DNA of 11,713 bases, from positions 1 to 11,713 of the forward strand of contig NW_013651901.1 in the NCBI RefSeq assembly GCF_000499385.1, in the 5' to 3' direction. How positions within the stretch are numbered: position 1 is the first letter of the stretch; each line of letters opens with the position of its first letter. The stretch comes from Eimeria necatrix. Taxonomy: Eukaryota > Apicomplexa > Conoidasida > Eucoccidiorida > Eimeriidae. The position numbers were made by a program, and so were the translations under genes. Shown in pieces: positions 1 through 9,658 of this stretch. The notes under the pieces were generated by a model. It ran no database searches. It had not been told where the DNA came from and saw nothing but the letters and a program-made list of their open reading frames with translations.

Positions 1-173
1 GAACAGTCAGAGAGGCTTCACGCTAAATGTAGTAGATGGAGAGTTCTTGATCAATAAAACTGTACGTGCTGGAGATGTTCGCTGTTGTCGCTGAGCTTTG
101 ATTTTCTTTCTCGAAAGAATTTAATCGTTAGGCAGGAAGGTGCTTCAGCGTCAGAATATATTTGCATGACGAG

Positions 174-199
174 GCATGCTTACATGAAAACTGCATGCA
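174..199. promoter_or_regulatory. Paired GCATGC / TGCATGCA motifs
   Basis: GCATGC lies at 174-179 and again inside the 8-bp palindrome TGCATGCA at 192-199, 13 bp apart. TGCATGC-type motifs are known binding sites of some apicomplexan AP2-family factors and are enriched upstream of coccidian genes. That link is knowledge about a possible host, not proof of function here. No gene start is identified nearby. Confidence 0.2.
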
Positions 200-625
200 C
201 AAATGTGACAAGCAGAGACAGTGTATAGCAGCATCACGGCATTAAAGAGTTATTCCAAATGAATTAAATAGCTGGCACCCGTAGTGGGTGTTCTTAACGG
301 TACACGTGGTTTTTGTGATTCAACTGTGAATCATTTGGAAGGTACATGAACGTTGTGTCATCTCGTCCCCGAAAATAGTATTGACAGAGCAATCAGCGAA
401 ATGCTTCTATCTAGGACATTCTTAGGAGATTTCCTCCGGAATAGTGTTTATTTCATGTTATGCAGATGGATCGCGATATGCGCTCGGTGGATATTGTACT
501 TTACAAATGTTCGGAAGTCAGGGCGGCGATCTTCTTACTCTACTCTGTTTACTTCTCTGTTGTCCCTGTAGACGACTCTTAGGTGCCTATGCATTTTTGA
601 AAGTGCCAATTATGCAGGGAACATT

Positions 626-647
626 TTCTCCCACCTGTGTGGGAGAA
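626..647. repeat. Perfect 9-bp hairpin with CTGT loop
   Basis: TTCTCCCAC (626-634) and GTGGGAGAA (639-647) are exact reverse complements around a four-base loop CTGT. The stem can extend outward by one G-T wobble and one A-T pair. There is no T-tract after it that would suggest a terminator, and no gene is identified next to it. It could form in RNA or be chance. Confidence 0.45.
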
Positions 648-1832
648 GAAGCTACAGAAAATGATAAAAGCTGCAGACGCTCAGCGCGAATGATTCAAGT
701 TGAATACCGCCTCACAATTACTTTATAATAGGCGATGGCGTATCCCGGTATGCAAAATCGCGTGCAACTGCCTGAGGTGGGTTAAATCTATCATGTTTTG
801 TTTTCCAGCTCGTGAGCTGACAGACACTATGATTGCTGGTCGCTTACTGATTTGCGTTATTTTCTAGACCCTCGCGGCATATATTTCTTTTTTCGCATCT
901 CAGAAGATCAAAGCCTTCTTTACGTAAGCTATTATGTATTTCAGTGTAACTACGTAACTAGAATCGTACACCTTCCAAAGTGTGAATCGTTGTATTTCGC
1001 CTGATAACTATCTGAAGAAATACAAAGATATCACGCCATGTTGGTACTCAAATATAACGGCTCCAGGTTGCTATGAACAGCAAGTGTTTCGAATTCTACT
1101 CGAGCCTGTCATCCTCGGCTCGCAAGAGACTGAGTGGCACTTTATGACAGAAACCTTTTTCTGGGAATGGAAATGCCGCATTGTCCAGGTTCTTGCCGAC
1201 AACGTTCAATGTTGGTGATTTTGTGATAAAGTGGTTATCTAGCTTGTAGCAATAGTGACTGACCAAATTGCAGCTCGCCTGGAAAAACGCACACACTTCT
1301 ACGTTCCTTGCTGCATTTCAGACACAGCAACTGCAATCCTTAGTAAGACTAGAGGCTTCAAATGTCCCCGGACTGTTGTCGCACTAAATATCGAGAAACG
1401 CCCTCTTTCTCATCTGCTCTGTTTCTCTTAGTGGTTCCCTGCTAGCGAATGGAACAAGGCGCCTCAGCAGCTACGTAGTTATTGGATGCATTTGCGCCTT
1501 AAGTCGCTCTGCACGACAGTCGAGCCACGTTCCGGGTATCTGCTTTCCCCAAATACTCTAGCACTGCACTCTTGAACGGATGCTAGATGAGTTCGAGGTT
1601 TTGATATGCAAGCAATCGTGTTGCAGACTGAGTTTCTTCAAATTTTCAACTGCTATTAAATTTTTTCATCGGCTGTATTTTTTTTCTCAAAGTAGACTGG
1701 AGACGCTTGCCTTCAAAAATCGTTTCAGCTAGTGCGTTTCCTTTTTCGCCTTAGCATCTGCAATCTGGAAAGCTAGAAACAATGCTAGGATGCTGCCTAA
1801 AGCTGGATTACCGTATTTAGAAAGTTGAGCAG

Positions 1833-2225
1833 ATGCCACGCAAATGTTTGGAGGCTCTCACAAACTTTTTCACACGTATCGTTGCAGCATTGGCGTCCTC
1901 ATGCCCAGATTTGGAGACCTTTTGTCGTCACTTCAACCTGATGCAAAATTCCCGGACGATGTGCAAAAGCAAAACAGATTTTCAGGTATGCTTTCTGCGG
2001 TTCAATTTGCTTTCTCAGAAGGTTTTTGCATCTCAGTTCAGAAGAGTTCAAGGCGTCACGTCTAGCACGCTGAAGACGCGAATCATTCCATGTAATGTAG
2101 CGACGCATACAAAGAGAAAGGGGCAATTGATTAATAATGTAACAACATTAGAAAATTTGTATTCCAAGATGCAATTCCCAGCTAGCAGGGTAGTCTCCAC
2201 ATCATCTACATTTAATCATCATTGA
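1833..2225 (+). CDS. Unrecognised open frame, possible exon
   Basis: This is a 130-codon frame starting at an ATG and ending in TGA, one of the longest in the window. No domain or signal peptide is recognised. The N-terminal half, about residues 1-51, reads as a mixed hydrophobic and polar sequence with three cysteines around residues 24-31. A CAG|GTATGC donor-like site falls at 1985/1986, so if this is real the exon could end there and the rest be intron. The C-terminal half is rich in Ser, Thr, Asn and Lys and less convincing. A window of this size and composition is expected to give about one frame this long by chance. Other short frames overlap it on both strands. I treat it as a weak candidate only. 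Confidence 0.15.
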   Translation: MPRKCLEALTNFFTRIVAALASSCPDLETFCRHFNLMQNSRTMCKSKTDFQVCFLRFNLLSQKVFASQFRRVQGVTSSTLKTRIIPCNVATHTKRKGQLINNVTTLENLYSKMQFPASRVVSTSSTFNHH

Positions 2226-3573
2226 TGAGATTGTTTACATGGCCCTGCAAGTCGGCATTTCAGCCCCAGCTTAGAGTCAGGCAATTGTGACACTAAAACA
2301 TCACGTTTTTTCATCAGCAAAAACCAAGATGGGAGACTCCACTTTTTAGGAAATTTGACGCACGTTCCTTTATAGCTTTTGCCCGCAGGCTAGCGAACCG
2401 GCTGCATATGTGGTTGCTTATTCAATCAGGTTCTTATTGCATAAATTACTGTTGACTGATTGTGGTTCTGAACTTGTATGTATACTAGAATACAATATGC
2501 AAAACACAGTAGCTCAACAGCGCGTTCAAATTTTGTAAATGCAGATAATTGCACGTGGTTGCATCTAACTTGGCCATGAGTACGAGTGCTTTGAAGCCAG
2601 GTAGCTGGTACAGTTGATTTGAACGGTTTTCCGGCATATGTAGGATCCCTGGGTCAACTGCAGCGTGCCGGGTTACGGCTTCAGCATTAATATCAAGCAT
2701 TCAAAGATATCGCTCAAGGGAGGAAGGCAACAACAGCTCGTGAGTGCACCGTGCTGCATTGATTGTCTATTACTTAATAGTTCTTTTTAAAGTGATTAAC
2801 ATTCCCGGCAGCACGATATGCATGCGGCGGAAAAGTAGGTTGACTGTTGTCTGCTGCCGTGAAGGAAAGCATTAACCGCGAAACTAGGACACATTGCACA
2901 CTAGCGAAAATCGTGCAGTTTAGTCAATGTTGATCATGGCAGTGCAGTTCTACGGTACTTCCGGGGAAATGCTTGCAGACCCTGTGTCTCATTTTTCCTT
3001 TCGTCCTTTCCACAACTAACACCTGATTTGTGGATAAAAGCATCTTAAAATTTCAACAGGGCTGCATGCAGTATGCGTTCGTTGTGATATGCTGAATGTT
3101 TTCCTTAAAAGCAAGAGGCTTTGCTTGAGTTCAGGCACACCACATTTTAATCTGATGGCGATCATCTCCTAAAGCCTCGTTCTTCCCCTTTATTCTGCGA
3201 CTAGGTAAAATGCTCATTATTTTCCTGGACTCAAGCTGTATTCGTGATACACATTATTGTCAACAGAAGAAAAAGATGCAAATGTGTCATCAAATATGCG
3301 CTGCTTCTTCCTATCAGGGGCGATCTGCGAAAGAGAGTAGACCCTAGGCTAGAGGTTACGTGCAACGGTTCTACTGCCCTAAACTTCGGGTCCGATTCTT
3401 AATTGTATACGTTGTGTGATATTCTAGGTTATGCATGATTCGGTGATAGATCGGCCGTTCATATTTCGAAATCAAGATGAGGAGAAAAGCTACTTATTAG
3501 GACATGCGACGCCACATAGTGCGCCAAAAAGTTCCTGACGCTCTACAGACTTGGAGAGAAACAAAAAGTCCCA
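2226..3573. other. No gene seen
   Basis: About 1.35 kb with dense stops in all frames; the only notable frame is 71 codons at 2485-2700 (-). It holds TGCATGC at 2819-2825 and the 10-bp palindrome CTGCATGCAG at 3062-3071. I find no repeat shared with the right-hand part of the window and no RNA gene. Confidence 0.6.
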
Positions 3574-3629
3574 CTAGTTTCCAGGAATCGGCATTCTCGT
3601 CAATCGCATCTGACACCAGCTCTGCCAGC

Positions 3630-3702
3630 TATATATAGGCAACTCCACACGCATAAGGAATGCTTGCAGTTTCCTTTCAACCACCTGCAAAAATGGGTAA
3701 GA
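3630..3702 (+). promoter_or_regulatory. TATA-like element followed by ATG and donor-like site
   Basis: A TATATATAGG-type box begins at about 3630. About 60 bp further on, an A-rich context precedes ATG at 3693-3695, followed at once by G|GTAAGA (donor at 3697). Unspliced, the reading would be four codons and then TAG. Spliced, it would be a tiny first exon carrying only the start codon. Each element is common by chance and TATA use varies between eukaryotic lineages, so this is a low-confidence arrangement. Confidence 0.15.
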
Positions 3703-3988
3703 AATAGTGAATCGGCGCACGATTTTAGAGTGTGGCAATGTCTTAGCATCGACAACTGGACAGAAAGGGATTTGCAAAGGTGCCGCACCTGGCGAATGTT
3801 CATTCAACAGCAAGGGTTGCAACCAAATGCAGACGGGTGAAACAAATACAAAGCCACCGTTCATTCAGGTGACGCGGAATACTTGCACATCGGCAGACGC
3901 TTTTCAGGATGCTCAAGCATACAGACGAATGCGGAGAGATGCTGCTGCTTACATTTTACAGCAAACAGTCACAGTGTCAGTGAAATAG
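3701..3988 (+). CDS. Unrecognised open frame, possible exon
   Basis: The plus frame is open from just after a TAA at 3698-3700 to a TAG at 3986-3988, about 95 codons. The first start-like codon is a GTG at 3707; there is no early ATG, so an internal exon is more plausible than a complete gene. The sequence is cysteine-containing (five Cys spread over residues 7 to about 66) with a basic, alanine-rich C-terminal part. No family is recognised. A CAG|GTGACG donor-like site lies at about 3869. A competing 96-codon frame runs on the minus strand at 3574-3864, so the region is simply stop-poor and strand cannot be decided. It follows a TATA-like box at 3630, which slightly favours the plus strand. 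Confidence 0.15.
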   Translation, partial: EIVNRRTILECGNVLASTTGQKGICKGAAPGECSFNSKGCNQMQTGETNTKPPFIQVTRNTCTSADAFQDAQAYRRMRRDAAAYILQQTVTVSVK

Positions 3989-6013
3989 GTCGAAGGGACA
4001 CGATTACAGAACCACTTAAACGTCAATAATGCAACAGGAATCTTCTATGCTCTAGAGCGATGTAGCTGTACGTGGTACGCGGTAGCCCAGTCTGTAAGCG
4101 AAACGCTGCTCAATTGTTAGCCACAAGCATACCATCTGCTTGAAATGTGAACTTTTTGGCGACTATCTATTATTTCGGGGAATGTATTGAAGCTGCATAA
4201 TTTGATGCTTTGACAAAAATCGCTGCGATGTAAGCATCGTGGGATAAAAGGAGTGTGCTGCGATTGTAATAGTGCTCATGAAAGCGCAATCCCTAATGCT
4301 CTTGCTTTTTAGCTGAACCTGCAGTAACTCGACATAAATGTCAAGAATATCGCACTACGTTTTGCCCGTTCAAGATAGTGCGCTTCTTGGCGTATACTCC
4401 TGGACTCAAAAAAAATGACACTCATCAATTTTTGTGGACTAGTTGTTCTTGAGATTCCACGATAATTACTAGCTTTATACATATTTTTGCAAGATGTAGC
4501 AGCTTAACTTGGGTGTGAAATGTGGTCCAGCAAAGTGAAGTTCAGCGAACACTTAGGTCACGTGTTCTTCGCGTGATACTACTAAAATATACTCCTGTTG
4601 ATATTGAGACGGCACATAGCAGGGAGAGGGAATAACCGCGTGCACCCTGCAAATGCAAAAACAAGACATAACTAGCTATTCTTAGCTAGACGCATGGAAT
4701 TCACATTCACTAATGAATTTCTGATCCATTTGTCCGGAACACTCTTATTCGTGTTGAACATGGAGTCACACGTCGATAAGCGGCGAGGTTCTGCATCAAA
4801 TTAGTGTTTTAATGTACGTGTCGCCTCCACTAATCGTTTGGGTGTGCAGATGGCGAACATTACATAGATCAAATACTTTTTTTCTATTTTCAATTGAGAC
4901 ATGAAAACGTCTGTTTGCGCGCTAACAAATAGTTTTATTTAAGCGGCCTACTGATATTGGTTAGGTGGTGCTCTAAAGACCAGAAGAAGACCTGTGAAAG
5001 TAGACCTACCCGAAACTAAGAGCAAATCGCAAAAGCACTTTAAAAGCCTGAACTTTAGGACCTATGGTGCGGAGATAACAGGACAAACTCTAAAGCACGC
5101 TTCGTAAGCTGCAGAGGCAGCTGCCGGCTACGGAATGATATGAAATCAATGCAATGCAGATAGAGCAGACCCGTTAATAAAGCAAAGTTTGCCACTATGC
5201 TCGTGGGCAAGCAAACATTAGAATAACAAAATTTATGCCGTAAGCACTCGCAACTCTACCAGAAGGACCACATTACATGTTGCTGACCGAACATGAACTG
5301 TATTGTGTCAGCTTTCTTGATGCTACCCAGATTGTAAGCTCTTCTCGGAAAAGCTTTCGATTAGTGCTTTCTCGCGAAAACATAAAATCATGATTACATA
5401 ATATATGTGAATTGGCGACGCTTGGTCACGCTTTCAATCAACTATCCACAAAGCAGATTGATGAGCCTTGTGCACATGACGTTTGCAGAAAATTACAAGC
5501 ACATACAACATCAATCCTTCCACCAGCGCGCTGATACATCAGTTTCATGTCTGCTGAACACAGGCTGTGCGCAGCTGAATGCATCTTTCTTGGTGTTTCA
5601 AAGTAGGCCTGCAGCGTAAACGATTCCGCTCATTTTAAAGTTCTGTAGCATCATGTGTCCTCTTTCACTGCTTTTCTCTATACGTTTAAACACAGTCAGC
5701 ACGGTCTAGCAATTCAGTAAGCTGTCTATTTAGTAAGTTGTATCAACCATTTGGAAGGGAGTATGCTTTGCTCATTGCGCACAGGGCTTCCGTTGTTGCA
5801 CACCGTTGTATGCTGTTTTGCAGATTACTAAAATCAGTGTGGCTCAGGCTTCTGTTTTTGTCCTTGTATGCCGCTTCCAGACGAATTTTTCCCTCCAAAG
5901 TAATACGCGCGTTGTGTGATCGGTCGCCGCTCGTTAGCATCTTCAGCATCGCCTGGTTGCCTCGATTCGCGTTGCATTAATGTTCATGCTTTTATTTTTC
6001 CAGAAGATCCCCG
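3989..6013. other. No gene seen in about 2 kb
   Basis: There are frequent stops in all frames. Two short plus frames, 5407-5619 (70 codons, TTG or ATG starts) and 5738-5980 (80 codons), have no motif, no duplicate and a competing antisense frame at 5743-5949. A 10-bp palindrome GGCAGCTGCC lies at about 5115-5124. No RNA gene, tandem repeat or mobile-element end was found. Confidence 0.6.
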
Positions 6014-6403
6014 CTAACGTGGTAAACAAAATAATGCTTCAAAGAAGGCCGAGTGATAACTCATTATAGGATCGCAAGAAGTGAATGTATTAAGCTTCAC
6101 TGATGAGGGCTGAGGATTCGCCATAATGGCCTCAAACCGTCCTGTCTCCTGTATCACTGCAAACGTCTGCGTTAACACAGAAGCGAAACTTTTATTTTGC
6201 TTGAAAGCTCGATACCGCGTTACCGCCTGAGAGCATCTGAAGTGCAATGTCCTCTGATAATATGAAATATAATACTGGGTGCGAATTGAAAGTTCATGTT
6301 TCGACTTCAATGTTCCTAAAAGATGCGCACGGCTCATGTGGTGCGTTGTTGTAGATTTCAGATCTACCGTGCAACGCCTTGTTTTATGTGTGTACTTTTG
6401 CAA
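6014..6403 (-). CDS. Unrecognised open frame, possible exon
   Basis: This is a 129-codon minus-strand frame beginning at an ATG. It has a basic, His/Thr/Ser-rich N-terminal part (roughly residues 1-45), then a mixed central part. The C-terminus is more hydrophobic and ends in an FFEALF-type run. No known domain, repeat, signal peptide or transmembrane segment is evident. Nothing on the opposite strand competes at this length. The length is near the longest expected by chance in this window, and there is no homologous copy here to test for selection. I would call it hypothetical at best; it may be random. Confidence 0.15.
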   Translation of the reverse strand: MQKYTHKTRRCTVDLKSTTTHHMSRAHLLGTLKSKHELSIRTQYYISYYQRTLHFRCSQAVTRYRAFKQNKSFASVLTQTFAVIQETGRFEAIMANPQPSSVKLNTFTSCDPIMSYHSAFFEALFCLPR

Positions 6404-7227
6404 CTAGCAGAAATATAACTTTGCACAGCACAGCAATTAATGCAGGCCTCAGTTTTGTGTGGCTTTTAGATGATGTGCGCTGGCGCATATTGTTAATCAG
6501 GTAGATTCACCATCTGTTTCATAGGTCATGATGATTTGCTGCTTATGCAGTTCTGGGAAAAGTTTTCTTGTCTTTCACTTTAAAGTGAAGAAGATTTCGT
6601 GATGCGGGACGAATTTTGGCAGCAGCGTTTGCGATTCATATACTGCGAAGTTGTATTTATTTATCTAGAAGGCTTGCAGTTGATCTCAACATGGAAAAGG
6701 CAATGTAAGAGGCCGTGGAGCAGTGGACGTCTGCGTACCTTCAAATGATGCCATGATCAGTGGTTGCTACGTATGTGCAAAGGCAGCTGATCAGCGTATG
6801 TTCTACTATGTCGGCGTTCCTGTAAAACAAGCAGTGCAAGTGTACTCGACGGCTTGAAGAGGCAAAGTGCAACGGAGCTTTTGCGTGTATTGGCTGCTTG
6901 CTTTGGAGAATTTCCTAAAGTGCTAAGATCTTTAGAAAGGCAAACATTGCTCAAGTTTTGTGTCAGAACGATTTTCATGAAATTCCTGCGAATCATTCTG
7001 ACGTTCTGACGACCATGCAGTTTCCACTCGCATAAAAGGCTGTACGCTGTTTTATTTTTGGGCTGGATGACAGTTTTGTAGACGCCAGGTCCAGTATGGG
7101 GTCAACGTAAAAGCGGAGACACTATAATAACATACCTATAATAATGACCTATTCAACGCCTAGTAATCAGATAAAAAGAGCGACTGTAATTTACTGCGTG
7201 TTCTGTTGATATCGTGCCACTTGCTGA
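6404..7227. other. No gene seen; contains a 16-bp palindrome
   Basis: The only frame of note is 79 codons at 6757-6996 (-), without motifs. A perfect 16-bp palindrome TTCACTTTAAAGTGAA lies at 6574-6589. A short tandem of the octamer TTCTGACG occurs twice in a row near 6994-7010. I see no RNA gene or repeat copy. Confidence 0.55.
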
Positions 7228-7542
7228 CCTGGCGAAGGCCAGCAGGCACCGGCCGCAACTCGGTTTCAAATATTGCAAATATCATATGCCATCGTCGGCT
7301 CAGACAACTATTCTGACGACCTCGTACTGCCTGGCTATTCTTTCGTGGAAGCGCCGTCTCAGGAAAAGGTGGCGAGTTTTCGAAAACAGGTAGGCGCCGC
7401 AGTGAACGTGCGCGTGACAGCAAATGAAATGTCTGCGTGCCTTCTCAAAATCAGCGATAATTCCAAAGCCACGCATCGACGGCCTTCTTGGTCGCATAGA
7501 TATTCATATATTTCACCTGCAGCAAGAGAAATGGCAAGTTGA
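7228..7542 (+). CDS. Protein-like open frame, candidate exon
   Basis: The plus frame is open for 104 codons between TGA at 7225-7227 and TGA at 7540-7542. It lies in a stretch visibly richer in G and C than its surroundings. The first half reads like ordinary soluble protein: a short hydrophobic strand followed by acidic, Pro/Gly and basic segments (SYAIVGSDNYSDDL near its start, EAPSQEKVASFRKQ further on). It lacks an early ATG; the first plausible start would be TTG at 7273, so an internal exon fits better than a whole gene. A CAG|GTAGGC donor-like site occurs at 7389/7390, and CTCAG acceptor-like sequences lie upstream. Minus-strand frames at 7160-7423 and 7300-7497 overlap it, showing that the stretch is stop-poor generally. 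Family not recognised. This is the best exon candidate in the left two-thirds of the window. Confidence 0.25.
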   Translation, partial: PGEGQQAPAATRFQILQISYAIVGSDNYSDDLVLPGYSFVEAPSQEKVASFRKQVGAAVNVRVTANEMSACLLKISDNSKATHRRPSWSHRYSYISPAAREMAS

Positions 7543-7882
7543 AAGTTCGAAATTTTTTAACAGCTTTAGACAAATGCCTGTGCGACCTTCGTCCTGCGAC
7601 AAGTGCTCGACACTGACAAATTAAACGGCTACGCTAACATGTGAGGCGGCGGCGGACAGCTCCATCGTTTTCGATGCGGAGGAAAGTAAAAGAGCCAGTG
7701 TATGTATTTCTTGCTATTGCAAATGGCTTCTAGAAAGTGGATCGCCTCCGGGAGAAGCGACCTGATGCAGCATATTCCTACCTGCACGGAATGTTCTTTA
7801 AACAATATTTGAATATAAAAAGTATGAAGGAAACTGCTGCCTTTAGAACGAATGGCATTGTAAAAGCCGAAAACTCCGTTCG

Positions 7883-8200
7883 CTAACTACTGCGCTTTGT
7901 TAGTGTGCGTTCTATGAGCGCACGAAGATTTGTTCCCACAAACCTGATCCGTTCGTATATCCAGTTTTTAAAAATATAATTTTTTTCGCCGAAGGACAAG
8001 CTCACTGACTCTGTACAGTAGTCAGTTGAAGAAACCAAGAAGAAAACATAACGACATATCATCTGCTGCGCACATACAATCAGCTTAGGTCTTTTCGAGG
8101 AAGATGCTCTCACACAATCGTCTACGCGAGACATGCTTTTTTGTATCTTATGAAATCTTTGAGAAGGTTTGCGAATGCCACAGCGAGTCTTTGGTTTCAC
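7883..8200 (-). CDS. Unrecognised open frame
   Basis: This is a 105-codon minus-strand frame starting at an ATG. It is strongly basic in the first 40 residues, has a short hydrophobic run in the middle (CRYVFFLVSS) and is basic again at the end. No known motif is visible. The hydrophobic run is too short and too isolated for a confident membrane helix. Part of it lies over an AT-rich stretch near 7970-7990. There is no duplicate in the window, and the length is within what chance would give. Probably not a gene. Confidence 0.1.
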   Translation of the reverse strand: MKPKTRCGIRKPSQRFHKIQKSMSRVDDCVRASSSKRPKLIVCAQQMICRYVFFLVSSTDYCTESVSLSFGEKNYIFKNWIYERIRFVGTNLRALIERTLTKRSS

Positions 8201-8434
8201 GATTATCGATGTGCTTTGAAAAGCTTTGAACTTTGCTTCTTAAAACGGTTCTGAATGATTTTCGTGGGAGTTTTTCAGCCGAATGTCATTGTATCAGCGT
8301 TAGCTCAGGACATGCCGAATGCAGTACTTTTGCGTCAGATATGGCTCGCATTCCAGATGTGTGAGCTACTTGGTTTTCCCACAGAGCTGCGTGTAGATCC
8401 TCGTCTTTGATTTACATGTAAGATTTGGTGTTGG

Positions 8435-8662
8435 TTGGTGCCTTGTAGTGTTTTTCTGGGGCTTCTGTCCGCAATTCCTCAGCGAGAATCATCTGCACGT
8501 CCACGCATGCGCTGGGAGACTGCATGCTCTACTCAAGCCCTGTTTGCTTCGCCTTCCACGTCGAAAGGGCTTTCGGTTATGCGTCCAAAATCGCACAAGG
8601 TGCTTCTAGGACGTAAGGCCCCCTGCACGTTGTGCTGGGGGCGCAAGGCAAGGAATCGCTAA
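8435..8662 (+). pseudogene. Possible fragment of the D-type element protein upstream of copy A
   Basis: The plus frame is open for 75 codons from a TTG to TAA at 8660-8662. At 8588-8608 it reads KSHKV-L-L, the same as the conserved KSHKV-x-L of repeats D and D'. All five KSHKV codons vary only at the third base among the three sites. A Cys-x-Leu follows in all three if one codon is gapped. Beyond about 15 codons the similarity fades. The fragment lies on the same strand as, and about 230 bp upstream of, repeat copy A, paralleling the D-then-C order at the right end. Nucleotide similarity alone, about 14 of 17 over the core, is not beyond chance in a scan this large, so the case rests on frame, strand and position. 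It could be coincidence. Confidence 0.3.
8618..8642. repeat. GC-rich hairpin, 10 of 11 pairs
   Basis: GCCCCCTGCAC (8618-8628) pairs with GTGCTGGGGGC (8632-8642) around a 3-base loop GTT, with a single T-T mismatch. It is the most GC-rich hairpin in the window and lies at the end of the possible D-type fragment. No terminator-like T-tract follows. Confidence 0.5.
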
Positions 8663-8833
8663 AGCTTATTTCGGATGCCAGTTGTTTCTCTGGAAAATGT
8701 AGAACTGTTCTATCAATAGTATTACAATTTTCCAATCACGGTGAACGACCCCTTTGCCGCACGAAAACAGAGAAACGCCAAACTTGTAATGGGAGGCTAG
8801 CAGCCGCTAGTTGCATCAAGATGCGTGTTTAAC

Positions 8834-9366
8834 ACGCGCAAAAGGTTTCATACATGCTAAGTATCACCTGTGTGGCGCAGACGTCCTGTGCAGACTGAGG
8901 TGGTCAGATGGATGGAGCATATTGCATAGCGTGCAACAGCATGGCATAGTTCTCCGGCATGCACGTTGAGCTGGGAATATGACACTGGACACTGTTGCAC
9001 GCAAAAGTATCAGCATTGCCTTTGCGCTTTGTACTTGCTTGTTTCAGGGCAGGTTTTACGGTTTATAGGCAGCTCAAAGGATCACACTGGGACTCCGTTC
9101 TGAACGGGATCTTCGGAGCACGTGTGAAGTTTATGAAACCAGCTGCGGTGTTGTGTCGTTGTAGTTTCTCCATGAAGCCCGAAGTAGAATGTGGTTTCTT
9201 TATCTCAGGCAGTATGTATCTCGGAGGTCACGCGTAGCAACTGCTTAGCGTTTCCACCTTGCGACGAAAATTGCGTGTTTTCTTCATCGGAGAATTAGCT
9301 TTGATATTCGGTAAAGCTGTCATGTTACTTTTTCGCAGTGCAGCGTTTCAATGTCACGCAGGCGGT
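8834..9366 (+). repeat. Dispersed repeat, copy A
   Basis: It aligns to copy B over its whole length at roughly 70 percent identity by eye with few indels. The clearest region is 8871-9366 against 9702-10200. Best-conserved blocks are 9193-9227 (33 of 35 bases match 10027-10061) and an exact 19-mer at 9241-9259 (matching 10075-10093). Similarity stops abruptly at a CAGGCGGT-type boundary near 9366, the same relative point as in B, so this is probably the family's 3' end. The 5' edge is fuzzy, around 8831-8871. A 7-bp palindromic pair (8823-8829 and 8831-8837, one base between) lies there but is absent from B and C. This copy has an internal 1-base indel relative to B in the core at about 8910-8981. 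No target-site duplication was identified. Confidence 0.85.
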
Positions 9367-9387
9367 GAGCTTACTGACGTGAATGAA

Positions 9388-9620
9388 TCAAATGTTATAA
9401 TGTTCTCCACTCAACGCTTTCGCTGCTTGCAGCCAAACGCGTAACCAGGAAAATAGATTCAAGCAAGTGATCAATATGCAGCACGCTCCCCAAAATGCAG
9501 CGCGTCGAATCTAGAATTACTTTATGGGATTTAGAATTTGAAGCGCGGCAGAACGTCGAACACATATACTTCCGACAAATCCCCGCGCACACGCTTCCGT
9601 TTGTCGTGCCGCTCTGAAGG
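9388..9620 (-). repeat. Inverted coding-like repeat D'
   Basis: The minus strand here aligns to the plus strand of 10494-10724. The best block is 9413-9456 against 10656-10699, with 40 of 44 bases identical. Read as protein on the minus strand, the match covers V-x-A-G-x-x-R, CST, KSHKV-x-L, TRCI, DHLL, IFLVTRLA and SESV. About eleven codon differences are synonymous third-base changes. Similarity ends near 9388, 22 bp from the end of copy A, and near 9620, just before copy B. Confidence 0.85.
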
Positions 9621-9658
9621 CGTCTTTCATCTTGGCGCCTTACCGAGAAAAAACGCAT
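9395..9658 (-). pseudogene. Remnant of an unrecognised element-encoded protein (best-preserved D-type frame)
   Basis: This 87-codon minus-strand frame runs from an ATG at 9658 to TAA at 9395-9397. Residues from about 22 to 82 are shared with the plus-strand copy D, with signature segments KSHKV-x-L, TRCI, DHLL, IFLVTRLA and SESV. The excess of synonymous differences from D shows this frame was once translated and under constraint. The ATG lies in the junction with repeat B and the first 20 or so residues do not match D, so the ORF is probably accidental at its 5' end. The stop follows directly after the homologous part ends. It is a short fragment, far below the size of a transposase or reverse transcriptase, with no catalytic motif visible. 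Function unknown; most likely a piece of a decayed mobile element. Confidence 0.55.

Larger units (their letters stand above)
1..1832. other. Intergenic or intronic stretch with no supported gene
   Basis: Only short open frames occur here. The longest are about 94 codons at 444-728 (+), 78 codons at 982-1218 (+) and 66 codons at 1096-1296 (-). They have no family motif and no sequence duplicate elsewhere in the window. The composition is AT-leaning with several T-rich runs, for example near 1675-1690, as expected for eukaryotic non-coding DNA. It contains the GCATGC pair near 174-199 and a 9-bp hairpin at 626-647. I see no RNA gene. Confidence 0.6.

Noticed and set aside
3574..3864. 96-codon minus-strand open frame overlapping the plus-strand candidate at 3701-3988
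   Set aside because: Same stop-poor stretch read on the other strand, with no motif or supporting signal. Neither strand is proven, but the plus strand has an upstream TATA-like element.
1..8430. Search for tRNA, rRNA, CRISPR, microsatellites and copies of the A/B/C or D repeats in the left part
   Set aside because: No cloverleaf-compatible T-loop pair, no regularly spaced repeats, no tandem simple repeats beyond an octamer doublet, and no convincing alignment to the right-hand repeats were seen by eye.
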